Positions 8,540-17,771 of a DNA stretch of 64,000 nt are shown here, piece by piece; within the stretch, counting starts at the first letter, position 1; every line of letters begins with the position of its first letter. Below the pieces are notes generated by a model, which worked only from the letters and a program-made list of their open reading frames with translations, ran no database searches and was not told the origin of the DNA. Origin of the DNA: Palsa-504 sp963744575 (GTDB taxonomy: Bacteria > Actinomycetota > Actinomycetes > Streptosporangiales > Streptosporangiaceae); NCBI GenBank assembly GCA_963744575.1, contig CAVUUF010000024.1, forward strand, positions 276,662 to 340,661. The letters are read 5' to 3'. The translations under genes and the position numbers were made by a program.

Positions 8540-8828
8540 ATGGCCTCCCGGGTAGAGGTTTGCCAGAGTCGCACATCATTCGCGGAAGGGCCCTGCGCGC
8601 CCGCCCGCCGGATGTCAGCATCCGCCATTTCGCCCGTAGGTTCAAGGATCATGTCGCCAATCGCGGGCTGCTCATCTTCCGCGATGCCGGGCGCCCCGGC
8701 CCTCAACCCGACACCGTGGCCCTGCGGAGACGGCAGCTCCACGCAAACCGGTTACTCCTATAACCATCCCCAGTACACTAATCTGACCCTGAGCGACCGT
8801 ACTCATCTGCCGCGACAGGGTGGTCGGC
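8540..8828. other. Intergenic region upstream of the NACHT gene
   Basis: No convincing gene. A minus-strand frame overlaps the NACHT start but has no recognisable domain. The segment carries the dyad TGAGC-N6-ACTCA at 8790-8805, also found upstream of the DUF998 gene. Confidence 0.45.
8790..8805. promoter_or_regulatory. Operator-like dyad TGAGC-N6-ACTCA
   Basis: The surrounding 32 bases (from 8783) match 11106-11139 at about three-quarters of positions, including TACTCATCT and GCCGCG. This suggests a shared regulator site or copied promoter DNA. Its target and binding protein are unknown. Confidence 0.35.
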
Positions 8829-9279
8829 TCATGCGGAGCGGCGTTCACGCGCGTAGGCGTCGAGCCGCTTGAGCTCATCGGTATAGATGGCACGCAGCAC
8901 CCTCGGCGCGAATATGCGCTCGAACAGGCCGCCGATCCCGCCGCACCGTCCCAGGTGCCGGAGATCTGCACGAGCGAGGCCGGGCCTGCGGGGAGACCGT
9001 GAAGGTGGTGACCGCGCTGGAGCCGGTGTCGGACTCGGTCAGGACCCGGCCTGGTTCGGGCTCGGCGATCTTCGTCCGGTACTCGCGGATGCGCCCGCCC
9101 GCCGTCAGCTTGTACCGCAGGATCGTACCGGCGCCCACGCCACCGGACTCGACCCGGAAGTCCGAGAACGCCGGGGGCAGGAACCGTGGATGGTGCTCGC
9201 GCATGTCCGCGATATAGCGGTAGACCGTATCGGCTGGTGCCTCAACCGTGCCCTCAGCCGAGACCGCAATCCGTGCCAC
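8829..9279 (-). pseudogene. SRPBCC-family (polyketide cyclase/dehydrase-like) protein with two frameshifts
   Basis: The N-terminus MARIAVSAEGTVEAPADTVYRYIAD and the strand GTILRYKLTAGGR with EPEPGRVLTESD are typical of small ligand-binding SRPBCC proteins of about 150 aa. After TTFTVSP the matching sequence moves to a second frame (SLVQISGTWDG). Near 8940 it moves to a third (GGLFERIFAPRVLRAIYTDE), ending at TGA 8829-8831. Each shift fits a one-base loss of G in a GC run. The gene is either decaying or affected by base-calling errors. The IS1380-like element begins 40 bases upstream of its start. Confidence 0.72.
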
Positions 9280-9319
9280 GGGGCATTTCTATCACGCACG
9301 GGAGATGTGCTCACCAGAG

Positions 9320-11099
9320 CCTGATCAGACCCGAATCCGCGAGTAAGTCGGTGACACGACCTTGTAGATGCCGATAGGTGCCGCTCTGGCCTGGGATGAT
9401 GATCGCTGCCAAGTGATGACCAGCCCAGTGGAGAGGACACCTATCTGGTGGTCAGGATAAGTGCTGGCAGCAGGGGGCGTCAGCAGGTGCGGGCCGGCGC
9501 GCCGGACCGGTCGCTGACCGCGGATGCGGGTCTGGCCGCGATCACCGGGTTGTGGGACCGGCTCGGTGTGATCAAGGCGCTGGATCAGGCGGTCGGCCCC
9601 ATCAAGCAGCGGAACCGGGGTGCGGGGGCTGGGGAGCTGCTGACCGGGATCGCGGCGGCGCGGCTGGCCGGGGAGGATTTCCTGACAGGGCTGGACCGGC
9701 AGCGCGCCGGCGCGGCAGGCCAGCAGATCACGCCGGTGCCGGGCCCGGCGTCCACGACCGCGGCCGGACTGGCCCGGCGGGTCAGCCCGGCGCAGTGGCG
9801 AGCGGTGGAGTCCGCCCTGGCGGCAGTCACCAGCCGGATGCTGTCGCTGCTGCCCGCGCCCCGGGCGGCGGCGCTGACCGACGGGCCGGTCACCATCGAC
9901 CTGGACACCACCGATGTGGAGGTCTACGGCCGCAAGAAACGCGGCGTGGCCTGTAACCACCAAGGCCAGCGGGTCGGCCGCCCGCACGTCGCGGCCTGGG
10001 CCGAGACCGAGACCGTGCTGGCCGCCGACCTGGGCGACGGCACCGACGACCCGCGCGCCACCGCGCCGGACCTGCTGCGCCGCGCCCTGGCCGCCCTGCC
10101 TCAGCGAGCACGGCAACCGGGCCGGGTGGGCATGCGCGCCGACGCCGGGTACTTCGCCGGGCAGCTCGCCCGCGCCGCGCACGACGAGCAGATCGCCGTC
10201 GCGATCGGCGCCAAGCGCATCGCGCCGCTGTGGCGGCTGCTGGCTGGCATCGCCGGCGACGCCTGGCACGACGCGATCGACATGGACGGCGCGCAGGTCG
10301 CCGTCGCGGAGTACTGCCCGGACTGGTGGCCGGCCAATACCCGGCTGCTGGTCCGCCGGGTCCTGCTGGACCCGGCGCAGGTCTCCGCCGGCCCGCGGTC
10401 CCGGCGTCGGCGCACCCTGCACCCGGACCAGCGGGGGATGCTGTGCCCGGAGCTGGCGCAGCAGCCCGCCGTCTACGCCTATTCGTTCATCTTGACGAAC
10501 CTGGACGTGTCCAGCCCGGATAAGGCAGCCGCCGTGGAGCACTGGCACCGTCACCGCACCACGGTGGAGAACATCTTCCGCGACAGCAAGCTCGGCGCCG
10601 CTCTGCGGCACCTCCCCTCCGGCTACCCGCAGGTGAACCTGGCCTGGATGCGGGGGGCGCTGCTCGCCGCGACCATGGCCGCCTGGCTGCACCAGCTCAC
10701 CGCCACGACCGCCGGCGAGGACATCGCGGCAGGGCACGGCGTGCGTGGCGGCAAGGCCATGATCGCCACCCTGCGGTGGCGGCTGACCGCCGTCCCGGGG
10801 CGGCTGATCCGCCACGCCCGCCACCTGGTGCTGCGGCTCCCGCCCGGCCACTGCCTGCTTCCCGAGATTCTCGCCCGGCTCCGGCAACTGCCAGCACCGG
10901 CCTGACCCGCGGACCCAGAGCCCCGGCTCCCCGTCCTGGCCCACGGCTGACCAGCCCCGATCCGCAGAAACATACCCACCCGCGAACCCGGCGCTGACCC
11001 GGCCTGCCAGCATGCCCGCCACCCGGAATCCTGGCCCATGAAGATCATTTACGGAGACACAGCCGGTTCATCGCGCTACTCGCGGATTCGGGTCAGAGG
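9320..11099 (+). mobile_element. IS1380-like insertion sequence
   Basis: The ends contain an 18-bp perfect inverted repeat: GACCCGAATCCGCGAGTA at 9328-9345 and its complement at 11077-11094. The outer bases CCT...GACCCG and GGGTC...AGG may extend the repeat imperfectly to 9320 and 11099. I found no target duplication at any plausible boundary. The element carries one transposase gene. Confidence 0.75.
9448..10905 (+). CDS. IS1380-family transposase
   Basis: 485 aa, intact. The DDE core shows VTIDLDTTDVEVYGRKKRGV for the first Asp, VGMRADAGYFAGQL for the second Asp and a C-terminal WHRHRTTVENIFRDSKLG with the Glu of the RxxxExxFRDxK type. This layout fits IS1380 (DDE group 1) transposases, as does the length. 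No frame break is seen. Confidence 0.88.
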   Translation: MVRISAGSRGRQQVRAGAPDRSLTADAGLAAITGLWDRLGVIKALDQAVGPIKQRNRGAGAGELLTGIAAARLAGEDFLTGLDRQRAGAAGQQITPVPGPASTTAAGLARRVSPAQWRAVESALAAVTSRMLSLLPAPRAAALTDGPVTIDLDTTDVEVYGRKKRGVACNHQGQRVGRPHVAAWAETETVLAADLGDGTDDPRATAPDLLRRALAALPQRARQPGRVGMRADAGYFAGQLARAAHDEQIAVAIGAKRIAPLWRLLAGIAGDAWHDAIDMDGAQVAVAEYCPDWWPANTRLLVRRVLLDPAQVSAGPRSRRRRTLHPDQRGMLCPELAQQPAVYAYSFILTNLDVSSPDKAAAVEHWHRHRTTVENIFRDSKLGAALRHLPSGYPQVNLAWMRGALLAATMAAWLHQLTATTAGEDIAAGHGVRGGKAMIATLRWRLTAVPGRLIRHARHLVLRLPPGHCLLPEILARLRQLPAPA

Positions 11100-11112
11100 C
11101 ACCGTCTGACCT

Positions 11113-11128
11113 TGAGTGGACATACTCA
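11113..11128. promoter_or_regulatory. Operator-like dyad TGAGT-N6-ACTCA upstream of DUF998 gene
   Basis: A perfect 5+5 inverted repeat about 120 bases before the DUF998 start. The surrounding sequence resembles 8783-8814. It could be the site of a small dimeric repressor. Confidence 0.35.
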
Positions 11129-11245
11129 TCTATGCCGCGTTCCGGTTCATTGGCGCGTTATGGTGCGCTGTAACGGTAGGGCCAATGGCGGGCGTGGGTG
11201 GCGTGGTGGGTTGAAGGTTCGCGCCGGATCGGTGAAACACGGGAC

Positions 11246-11974
11246 ATGGGGGCAGGCAGTGGCGGGATCAGCTTTGAGGGTGATACTGGCCCGGTGAAGC
11301 TCAGCAGGCTGGCGGCGGCCGGCGGTGTCGCGGGTCCGGTGCTGTTCACCGCGGCGTGGGTGGTCGGCTCGCTGGGTCAGGCCGGTCACTCCGCGGCCGA
11401 GGTGCAGCTCAGCGGCCTGGCCGCGGAGGATGCCCGGGATCCGCAGATCATGATGGCCGGCTTCGTGGCGCTCGGCGCTGGCACGGTGGTGTTCGGCGCC
11501 GGACTCGGCCGGGTCACCGCGCCCAGGTCAGCCGGCCCGTGGCTGGTCCTGGTAGCGGGCGCGGCGAGCATTGCGGCTGGGTTGTTCCGGCGCGATCACA
11601 TGCTGCTGGCCGGCCCGGGGTTCGCCGGTGAATCGTGGCACAACCAGGTGCACGATGTGGTCAGCGGGGTCGCGTACGGGGCGATGCTCGCGGCGCCGCT
11701 GGTGCTGGCGCGTCGCTGGCGCGGTGATCCGGATTGGGCGGTTCTGAGCCGACCGGTTCAGGTTCTCGCGCTGGTCAGCGCCGCGGCCCTGGTGGTCTTC
11801 GCGTCCCGGATTGCCGCGCCGCACAACGGCGTGGTGCAGCGGATCGCGGTCACGCTTCCGCTGACCGCGGAGATTCTCATCGCCGGTCGGATGCTCACCC
11901 TGCCCGTAACCGGTTCCGCTGCCGGGCCCGGCGTCACGCCCAGCCAGGGAGCGCCAGCCGACCAGGACGGCTGA
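11246..11974 (+). CDS. DUF998-family membrane protein
   Basis: About 240 aa with six hydrophobic segments: VAGPVLFTAAWVVGSL, IMMAGFVALGAGTVVFGAGL, PWLVLVAGAASIAAGLF, DVVSGVAYGAMLAAPLVLA, VQVLALVSAAALVVF and VQRIAVTLPLTAEILIA. The RRDHMLLAGPGFAG and SWHNQVHDVVSG loops match the DUF998 pattern. Molecular function is unknown. The start is uncertain: an ATG at 11246, a GTG at 11294 or a longer form from 11198 are possible. The second IS4 element inserted 20 bases after its stop. Confidence 0.75.
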   Translation: MGAGSGGISFEGDTGPVKLSRLAAAGGVAGPVLFTAAWVVGSLGQAGHSAAEVQLSGLAAEDARDPQIMMAGFVALGAGTVVFGAGLGRVTAPRSAGPWLVLVAGAASIAAGLFRRDHMLLAGPGFAGESWHNQVHDVVSGVAYGAMLAAPLVLARRWRGDPDWAVLSRPVQVLALVSAAALVVFASRIAAPHNGVVQRIAVTLPLTAEILIAGRMLTLPVTGSAAGPGVTPSQGAPADQDG

Positions 11975-11993
11975 GACAGGGTCATCGCCTCCT

Positions 11994-12004
11994 GCCCAAG
12001 GACC
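11994..12004. repeat. Left target-site duplication of the second IS4-family element
   Basis: GCCCAAGGACC, repeated exactly at 14046-14056 on the other side of the element. Confidence 0.88.
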
Positions 12005-14045
12005 CAACACCAGAGATTTAAGGCACGCTGGGCTCCATGAGGCTGTGATCTGGGATTTTGCGCTGGTTTGGACGCGGGCGGGGCTCCCGGTAGGGGTTGG
12101 GTGTCGATGTCCACCCCTTTCCAGGAGCCCTTGTGCTTTCTTATCTGCCTGACGTTGCTGATGCAAGCGGGATCGTTGCCTGCCAGGATGCGGGCACGCC
12201 TGCGGGGACTGTGGTGGTGCGGGCGTCTGGCCTGCGGGTTCGCGGGGGGACGGTCATGGCGGGGGATGCTCAGCCGTCGGCCGGCGAGGCGGCGGTGTTC
12301 TGCCGCCCGGTGGTGGCGGCCCCGGCCGTGGTCCGCCGGGACGGGAGCGTGCTGGCGGGCGCCTGGCTTCCTGATCTGGTGCGGCTGGGCGAGCTGGAGC
12401 GTCATCTCGGGGACGGGGTGATCGAGTCGGTCGCGGACGCCGCGATCGCGGAAGGGCGGCTGAGGAAGCGGGAGCGGCGGCGGATCATGTCGTATCCGCT
12501 GGTGATCCGGCTGATGATCGCGATGACCCTGATGCCGGACGGGTCGTATGGCGAGGCGCTGGCCCGCTTGGCGGGGCTGCTGGCGGACGTCCCGTTCGCC
12601 CGGGAATGGCACGTCCCGACGGGGAAGGTGGTCACGGAATGGCGGCTGCTGGTGCCGGCGGAGGTGATGGAGTCCGTGTTCTGGGAGGCGGCCGGGCCGC
12701 TGATCGGGGATGACGAGCCGTCGGCGGTGCTGCTGGCCGGGATGACGGTGTGCGCGGCCGACGGGATGCTGGTGAACCTGGCGGACACCCCGGCGAACCG
12801 GGCGATGTTCGGCTGCACGGGCACTGCGGAGCAGGACGGCGAGGCCGCTGCGCCGTTCCCGCAGCTGCGGATCGTGGCGCTGACCGCCCGCGCCGGCCGC
12901 GCCATGCTCGGCGCGATCCTCGGGAGCACGCGGGCCGGGGAGCAGACGCTGCTGAAGCGGCTGGCGCGCCGCCGCCCGGACCTGTTCGCCGGCCGCGTCG
13001 TCTGCTTCGACCGGAATTTCCCCGGCCATGAGCTGATCACGGCGATCCTGGACGCGGGCGGGCACGTCGTCGCCCGGGTGAGCGCCACGGTCGCGCTGCC
13101 GCTGGAGCCCGGTGGCGGCTGGCTGCCCGACGGGTCCCGCCGGACCTGGCTGAACGCCCCGTCCGGGAAGAAAGAAGACCGGCTCCCGGTCCGCGCCGCC
13201 GAGCACAACGCGGTCCTGGCCCGCGGCGGCGGGACGGAAGAGGTCTCGGAGACCTGCACCGTGATCACCACCTTGCTGGATCCCCAGGCCGCGCCCGCGG
13301 ACCAGGTACGGGACACGTACCTGACCAGGTGGAGCGCATCGGAGACCACCTTCGGCGAGGACAAGGCGACCATCGCCGGCGCCGGGGACCGCACCTCCGG
13401 CCCGGTGCTGCGGTCCGGGTCCCCGCGGCTGGTCATCTCCGAAGCCTGGGCCTGGCTGACCGCCACCCAGCTGGTCCGCGCCAGCGCCGCCGCCGCGCTG
13501 CGCAGCAAGACGGCCGCCGCCCGCGCGCTGCGCCGCCAGAGCCATGCCCGGGTCACCGCGGACGAGGAATCCTTCACCGCCGTCTGGCGCCACGCGGTCC
13601 GCTCCATGACATCATCCCAGGTCACCGCCTCATCGTCGCTGGAAGCGCTCGCCGCCGCAGCCGAGGCCGCCGCCCGCGCCGCCCTGCACACCCTGAACGT
13701 CCCAGGGCGGCAGCGCCACTCAGAACGCGCTCAGAAAGCCCGCCCGAAATTCCGGCACGCCACCGCGAACAAGCAGACCGTCACCGGGAAACCGCAGGTC
13801 ACAATATTCGCGCCCGGCTTCTCATAACCCGCGGCTGAAGCCGGAACCGTCAGGAAGGACAAAACCCGCCCCGCCCGCCGGGGCCGCGGACCGTGGAACC
13901 GCGCGCCGTCCCCGCCGCGACACGCGGGCCAGAACTATGCCCGCACTCCCGCGGCGGCACCACGCAACCAGACTCAAAGACCGAAACGGAGCACGATAGC
14001 GGCAATAACCCGGAACACCGCAAACACCTAAAGTCCCTGGTGTTG
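12005..14045 (+). mobile_element. IS4-family insertion sequence (2041 bp)
   Basis: The left end is CAACACCAGAGATTTAAGG and the right end, reverse-complemented, CAACACCAGGGACTTTAGG; both start with CAA, as does the first IS4 copy. The flanking 11-bp direct repeat GCCCAAGGACC is perfect. One transposase gene is present, with about 220 non-coding bases after it inside the element. It is unlike the first IS4 copy in sequence and length, so it is a separate arrival. Confidence 0.88.
12097..13827 (+). CDS. IS4-family transposase
   Basis: Up to 576 aa. An ATG at 12256 gives a 523-aa form that starts nearer the conserved N-terminal domain (LPDLVRLGELERHLG, RIMSYPLVIRLMIAMTLMPDGSY). DDE landmarks are TVCAADGMLVNLADT, VVCFDRNFPGHEL and YLTRWSASETTFGEDKATI, which carries the Glu. 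The C-terminal tail is Ala/Arg-rich. It looks intact; the start choice is open. Confidence 0.87.
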   Translation: MGVDVHPFPGALVLSYLPDVADASGIVACQDAGTPAGTVVVRASGLRVRGGTVMAGDAQPSAGEAAVFCRPVVAAPAVVRRDGSVLAGAWLPDLVRLGELERHLGDGVIESVADAAIAEGRLRKRERRRIMSYPLVIRLMIAMTLMPDGSYGEALARLAGLLADVPFAREWHVPTGKVVTEWRLLVPAEVMESVFWEAAGPLIGDDEPSAVLLAGMTVCAADGMLVNLADTPANRAMFGCTGTAEQDGEAAAPFPQLRIVALTARAGRAMLGAILGSTRAGEQTLLKRLARRRPDLFAGRVVCFDRNFPGHELITAILDAGGHVVARVSATVALPLEPGGGWLPDGSRRTWLNAPSGKKEDRLPVRAAEHNAVLARGGGTEEVSETCTVITTLLDPQAAPADQVRDTYLTRWSASETTFGEDKATIAGAGDRTSGPVLRSGSPRLVISEAWAWLTATQLVRASAAAALRSKTAAARALRRQSHARVTADEESFTAVWRHAVRSMTSSQVTASSSLEALAAAAEAAARAALHTLNVPGRQRHSERAQKARPKFRHATANKQTVTGKPQVTIFAPGFS

Positions 14046-14056
14046 GCCCAAGGACC
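14046..14056. repeat. Right target-site duplication of the second IS4-family element
   Basis: Second copy of GCCCAAGGACC, identical to 11994-12004. Confidence 0.88.
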
Positions 14057-14364
14057 AGCCCCGGTACGCCCCGACCCTAACCAAGTGCATACTCGCCGAA
14101 ATGATTACTTTATCGACGCATATCTATACACCGCCTGGCATACCCAGCTTACGTTCTCCCGACGTTGCCGACGATCGTCGTACAGGCTTTTCCGGAATTC
14201 TGGCAGGAATCAGATCGCCGAATACGTGCGCTTATTTTCTGTCTTATTGATGCTGTCCGATGCGCGCACGAAGGCCCGTTCGGTGCGCGTCAGCGCAGGC
14301 GATTACGCAGGCGCATCTTGTCGCCAATTTTTGCCGAGGGGTTCCGCGTCCACCCGGTACAGCG
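14057..14364. other. Intergenic region with no gene seen
   Basis: Lower GC than its surroundings. No frame on either strand shows a recognisable domain or a start with a good ribosome binding site. Confidence 0.5.
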
Positions 14365-16680
14365 TCATGAAGATGCGAGAACCTCATCAAGGGCCTGGAG
14401 GAAGAGGTCGGCGTGTTCGTGCTGGAACACCAGGGGGGGCCGGATCTTGAGCACGTTTCCGGCCGGGCCGGTTGCGCTGAGCAGTATTCCCCGCTCGCGC
14501 ATCGCCTCGGTTACTTTGCGGGCGTTCCCGGCCGCCGGCCCGCCCGACTCATCGATCAGTTCGACGCCGAGCAGGAGGCCTTCGCCCCGGACGTCCCCGA
14601 TCAGGGGGTGGCGTTCGGCGAGTGTCAGCAGGCCGTGGCGGAGGTAGGAGCCGACTGTCGCGGCGTTGGCCACCAGGCCCTCGTCCTCGATGACGGCCAG
14701 GACCGCGAGCGCGGCCGCGCAGGCTACCGGGTTGCCGCCGAAGGTGCTGAACAGCTCGACCTCCTCGGGTACGGCCGCGAGCAGCTGGGACCTGACCGCT
14801 AGGGCGGCGACCGGGAAGCCGTTGCCCATCGGTTTGCCCAGCACCACCATGTCAGGCACAATCCCTGATGCCTGGAAGCTCCACAGGTGCGTCCCGGACC
14901 GGCCGTGACCAGCTTGCACTTCGTCGGCCACCACGAGCCCTCCCAGCCTCAGCGCCCGCCGGGCTGCTTCCCGCAGGTAGCTGGGAGGGGGCGACAGGAT
15001 GCCGTCGGCGGTAAAGGCCGGATCCAGGTATATGGCGGCGAAGCCGCGGTCGCCGAGCGCTCGGGCGGCGTCATCGATGTGGGCGGCGTACCGCTGCACC
15101 CACCCGTCGTCTCCCCGGCGGTACCGGCCGCGGTACCCGTCAGGTGCCGGGATCGTCGCGACGTGGGCAGGGTGCTCCCCGTTGGCCCACTCCTCGGGGG
15201 ACAGGGCGTGGGTGGCCTCGGTCAGCCCGTGGTAGGCGCAGGCGGTCACGACCGCGCCGGCCCGCCCGGTAGCCGCGCCGGCGATCCGCCAGGCGAGGTC
15301 GTTGGCCTCGCTGCCGGAGTTCACGACCATGACGGCGTCCAGTTCCGGCGGCAGGGTGGATTGGAGCCGTTCGGCGAGCTCGACGATCGCTTCGTGCAGA
15401 TAGCGGCTGTGGGTCGCGAGCAGCTGCTGCTGCTGCGTCACCGCCTGCACGACCCTTGGGTGGCTATGCCCGGCCACGGCCACGTTGTTGTAGCAGTCGA
15501 GGTACCGCCGGTCGTCGGGGTCGAACAGCCAGACACCCTCGCCGCGGACCAGATGCACCGGGCGGGAGTAGAACAGCGGCGATCGGGGCAACGCCCGGCG
15601 GCGGCGCTCGAGCAGAGCACTGGTAGCAGACCTTCGATAGGGAAGCCGGCGGCAGGCCTCGCGGAAACGCCGCGCGACAGCGTTTATCCCCAGCGTCTCG
15701 ATGGCATCGAGGAAGACGCGGGCCCCCGGCTCGCCGCTCGCGGCGTAGGCGACGTTGTCCGGATAGAGCCGCTGCCGCCAGGCGGTGACCGTGACCTCAG
15801 TGGCAAGCCTGGCCGTCACCAGATCCGCGAGCAGCCCGGCCTCCTCGTCTTCGAGCGGCGTCACCGACACGTAGCCGCCGATCAGCGCGTCGGCCGCCTC
15901 GATGGCGTCGTCCCGGCCGTGGAGCACATCGGCGACGGCGACGGCCAGATCGCAGACCAGCGGCGCATGGGTCATATCCCCGAAGTCCACGATCCCGCTG
16001 ACCCGAAGGTCATCGCTGAACAGCACGTTGTCCAGGCTCATATCACCGTGGATCACCTGCGCGCGAAGCCCGGGCAGCGCCGGCGCGACCCGGGCCTCGA
16101 ACCGGTCCAGAACCAATTCCACCTGAACCCGGCGGTGGCCGTCGCAGACATGGGTGAGCAGCGGCCGGAGCTTGGGCAAGCGGGTGATATCCCACAAGAT
16201 CTCGTAGTCGGCCGCGGGGTGGAAAAAGCCACGCAGCGCCCGCCCCAGACGGGCCGTGATCTGCCCATGGGACCAGATCGCCTCAGTGGTGAGCGCCGTG
16301 TTCGCGGCTACCTGCCCGGGCAGGAACGTGAAAAGCCGAGCAGGGTAGGTCCGGCTGTCGGGCCCCCGCACCTCGACCCAGGATTCCCCCGCCCCGGCCG
16401 GCAGGGCACGCATCACCGGCAGGCCCGGATCCACTCGCTCGATGTGGCGGAGAGCGGCGGCCTGCATCGCCAGGACGGGCCCGTCATCCGCCGGATTAGA
16501 GATCTTGAACAACAAGCGCCGCCCGGCGGCCGTGTCCACCCGGAAGTTCTGGTCCCGTTCGCCCGCGAGGGGCCTGAGGGACGACGATTCGACGCCGAAG
16601 CCTTCCCGCAGGATCTGCCTGGCTGCCTGCTCGCTGAAGGCAGGCGGCGTGCTCTCCAAGGGGTCAGGGCGCTTCGCCAT
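14365..16680 (-). CDS. Fusion of APH-type small-molecule kinase and class III PLP aminotransferase/phospho-lyase
   Basis: 771 aa from ATG 16680. Residues 1-350 form an aminoglycoside-phosphotransferase-like kinase: ERDQNFRV loop (41-48), HGDMSLDN catalytic loop (211-218), DFGD (232-235). Residues 365-771 form a fold-type I aminotransferase: NSGSEAND (454-461), ADEVQAGHGRSG with Asp586, LGKPMGNG with the PLP Lys616, and FSTFGGNPVACAAALAV. In animals the separate enzymes act in series on hydroxylysine and phosphohydroxylysine or phosphoethanolamine. Here the fusion could phosphorylate a hydroxy-amine and then eliminate phosphate. The substrate is not defined by sequence. It is divergent from the next SDR gene. 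Confidence 0.88.
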   Translation of the reverse strand: MAKRPDPLESTPPAFSEQAARQILREGFGVESSSLRPLAGERDQNFRVDTAAGRRLLFKISNPADDGPVLAMQAAALRHIERVDPGLPVMRALPAGAGESWVEVRGPDSRTYPARLFTFLPGQVAANTALTTEAIWSHGQITARLGRALRGFFHPAADYEILWDITRLPKLRPLLTHVCDGHRRVQVELVLDRFEARVAPALPGLRAQVIHGDMSLDNVLFSDDLRVSGIVDFGDMTHAPLVCDLAVAVADVLHGRDDAIEAADALIGGYVSVTPLEDEEAGLLADLVTARLATEVTVTAWRQRLYPDNVAYAASGEPGARVFLDAIETLGINAVARRFREACRRLPYRRSATSALLERRRRALPRSPLFYSRPVHLVRGEGVWLFDPDDRRYLDCYNNVAVAGHSHPRVVQAVTQQQQLLATHSRYLHEAIVELAERLQSTLPPELDAVMVVNSGSEANDLAWRIAGAATGRAGAVVTACAYHGLTEATHALSPEEWANGEHPAHVATIPAPDGYRGRYRRGDDGWVQRYAAHIDDAARALGDRGFAAIYLDPAFTADGILSPPPSYLREAARRALRLGGLVVADEVQAGHGRSGTHLWSFQASGIVPDMVVLGKPMGNGFPVAALAVRSQLLAAVPEEVELFSTFGGNPVACAAALAVLAVIEDEGLVANAATVGSYLRHGLLTLAERHPLIGDVRGEGLLLGVELIDESGGPAAGNARKVTEAMRERGILLSATGPAGNVLKIRPPLVFQHEHADLFLQALDEVLASS

Positions 16681-16783
16681 AGGCCCGAAGGCTATCTTGC
16701 GGCCCGGCCTGGCCACCGCCCGGCCGCGCTGCCGCCTCCCCGCGAGCCGGGGATCTGGCATCCAGCCCTACTAGGATCGGACA

Positions 16784-17581
16784 ATGCCCATCCCAGCGGC
16801 GTTTGACCTGTCCGGCCGGGTGGCGCTGGTCACCGGGGCGGGCGGTCCCGACGGCATCGGTTTCGCCACCGCCAGGCTGCTCGCCGAACTCGGCGCCGCC
16901 GTGATGATCAGCGCCACCACGGCCCGGATCCAGGACAGGGTCAACGAACTGCGCAGCGCTGGTTTCGACGCGGCGGGGATCATCGGCGATCTCACCGATG
17001 CCGACGTGGCGTCCGGGCTCGTGTCGGCTGCGCTGGAGCAGTGGGGCCAGCTGGACATCGTGGTCAACAACGCCGGCATGATCTCCGCCGCTGACCCCGT
17101 GTTCGAGTCCGGCACCGTGGAGTCCATGGACCTGGCGACCTGGCAGGCTGCGCTCGCCCGCAACCTGACCTCCGCCTTCCTGGTCACCAAGGCGGCGGTG
17201 CCGGCCATGACCAGCCGCGGCTGGGGGCGGATCATCATGGTGGCCAGCGTGACCGGCCCGGTAATGGCGATACGCGCGGACGCCGGTTACGCCACCGCCA
17301 AGGCGGGCATGGTCGGCCTCACCCGCGCAGCCGCGGTCGACACCGCAGCGCACGGAATCACCGTCAACGCCATCGCCCCAGGCTGGATAGCGACCGGGTC
17401 CCAGACCCCGCAAGAGCGCGGCCAAGGGCTGGCCACCCCCGCTGGCCGCAGCGGCTCACCCGACGAGGTCGCCGCCGCCATTGCCTGGCTGGCCAGCCCC
17501 GGAGCCTCCTACATCACCGGGCAATACCTGGTCGTAGACGGCGGCAACTCGATCGCCGAGCAGCGCGCCACACCAGCGTGA
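16784..17581 (+). CDS. Short-chain dehydrogenase/reductase (FabG-like)
   Basis: 265 aa. The Rossmann motif is TGAGGPDGIGFATA (18-31, with a two-residue insertion in the usual TGxxxGIG). NNAG follows, then the catalytic Ser in VASVTGP, and YATAKAGMVGLTRAAA supplies Tyr and Lys. The C-terminal GQYLVVDGG is typical of FabG-like oxidoreductases. It starts about 100 bases from the divergent kinase-aminotransferase gene and may act on a related metabolite. An IS110 copy follows its stop. Confidence 0.85.
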   Translation: MPIPAAFDLSGRVALVTGAGGPDGIGFATARLLAELGAAVMISATTARIQDRVNELRSAGFDAAGIIGDLTDADVASGLVSAALEQWGQLDIVVNNAGMISAADPVFESGTVESMDLATWQAALARNLTSAFLVTKAAVPAMTSRGWGRIIMVASVTGPVMAIRADAGYATAKAGMVGLTRAAAVDTAAHGITVNAIAPGWIATGSQTPQERGQGLATPAGRSGSPDEVAAAIAWLASPGASYITGQYLVVDGGNSIAEQRATPA

Positions 17582-17771
17582 TCGCCTCGCGGCCGCCTGG
17601 CCCGCGTGAACCGGCACTTCGCCATCTGCCCAGTCACCGGCGACTCCACGTCGTCCTCGAAGGGGAGACACACGACCGCGCCGGTGGCCATAACGACCAT
17701 TCTGGAGCGGTGCGGACGGCCAGCCAGCCGACCTCCAATCCGTCCATAACGAGTCCTCTTTGCTGTTGGTG

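Noticed and set aside
8443..8742. Possible small gene overlapping the NACHT start
   Set aside because: No ribosome binding site or domain, and it overlaps the well-supported ATG at 8539 in another frame.
9325..11022. 565-codon open frame antisense to the IS1380-like transposase
   Set aside because: Shadow composition; the sense strand carries the DDE motifs.
11758..13593. 611-codon open frame antisense to the second IS4 transposase
   Set aside because: Crosses the IS boundary and target duplication, so it cannot be an old gene; composition is shadow-like.
14887..16806. 639-codon open frame antisense to the kinase-aminotransferase gene
   Set aside because: No domain; the complementary frame has two complete active sites.
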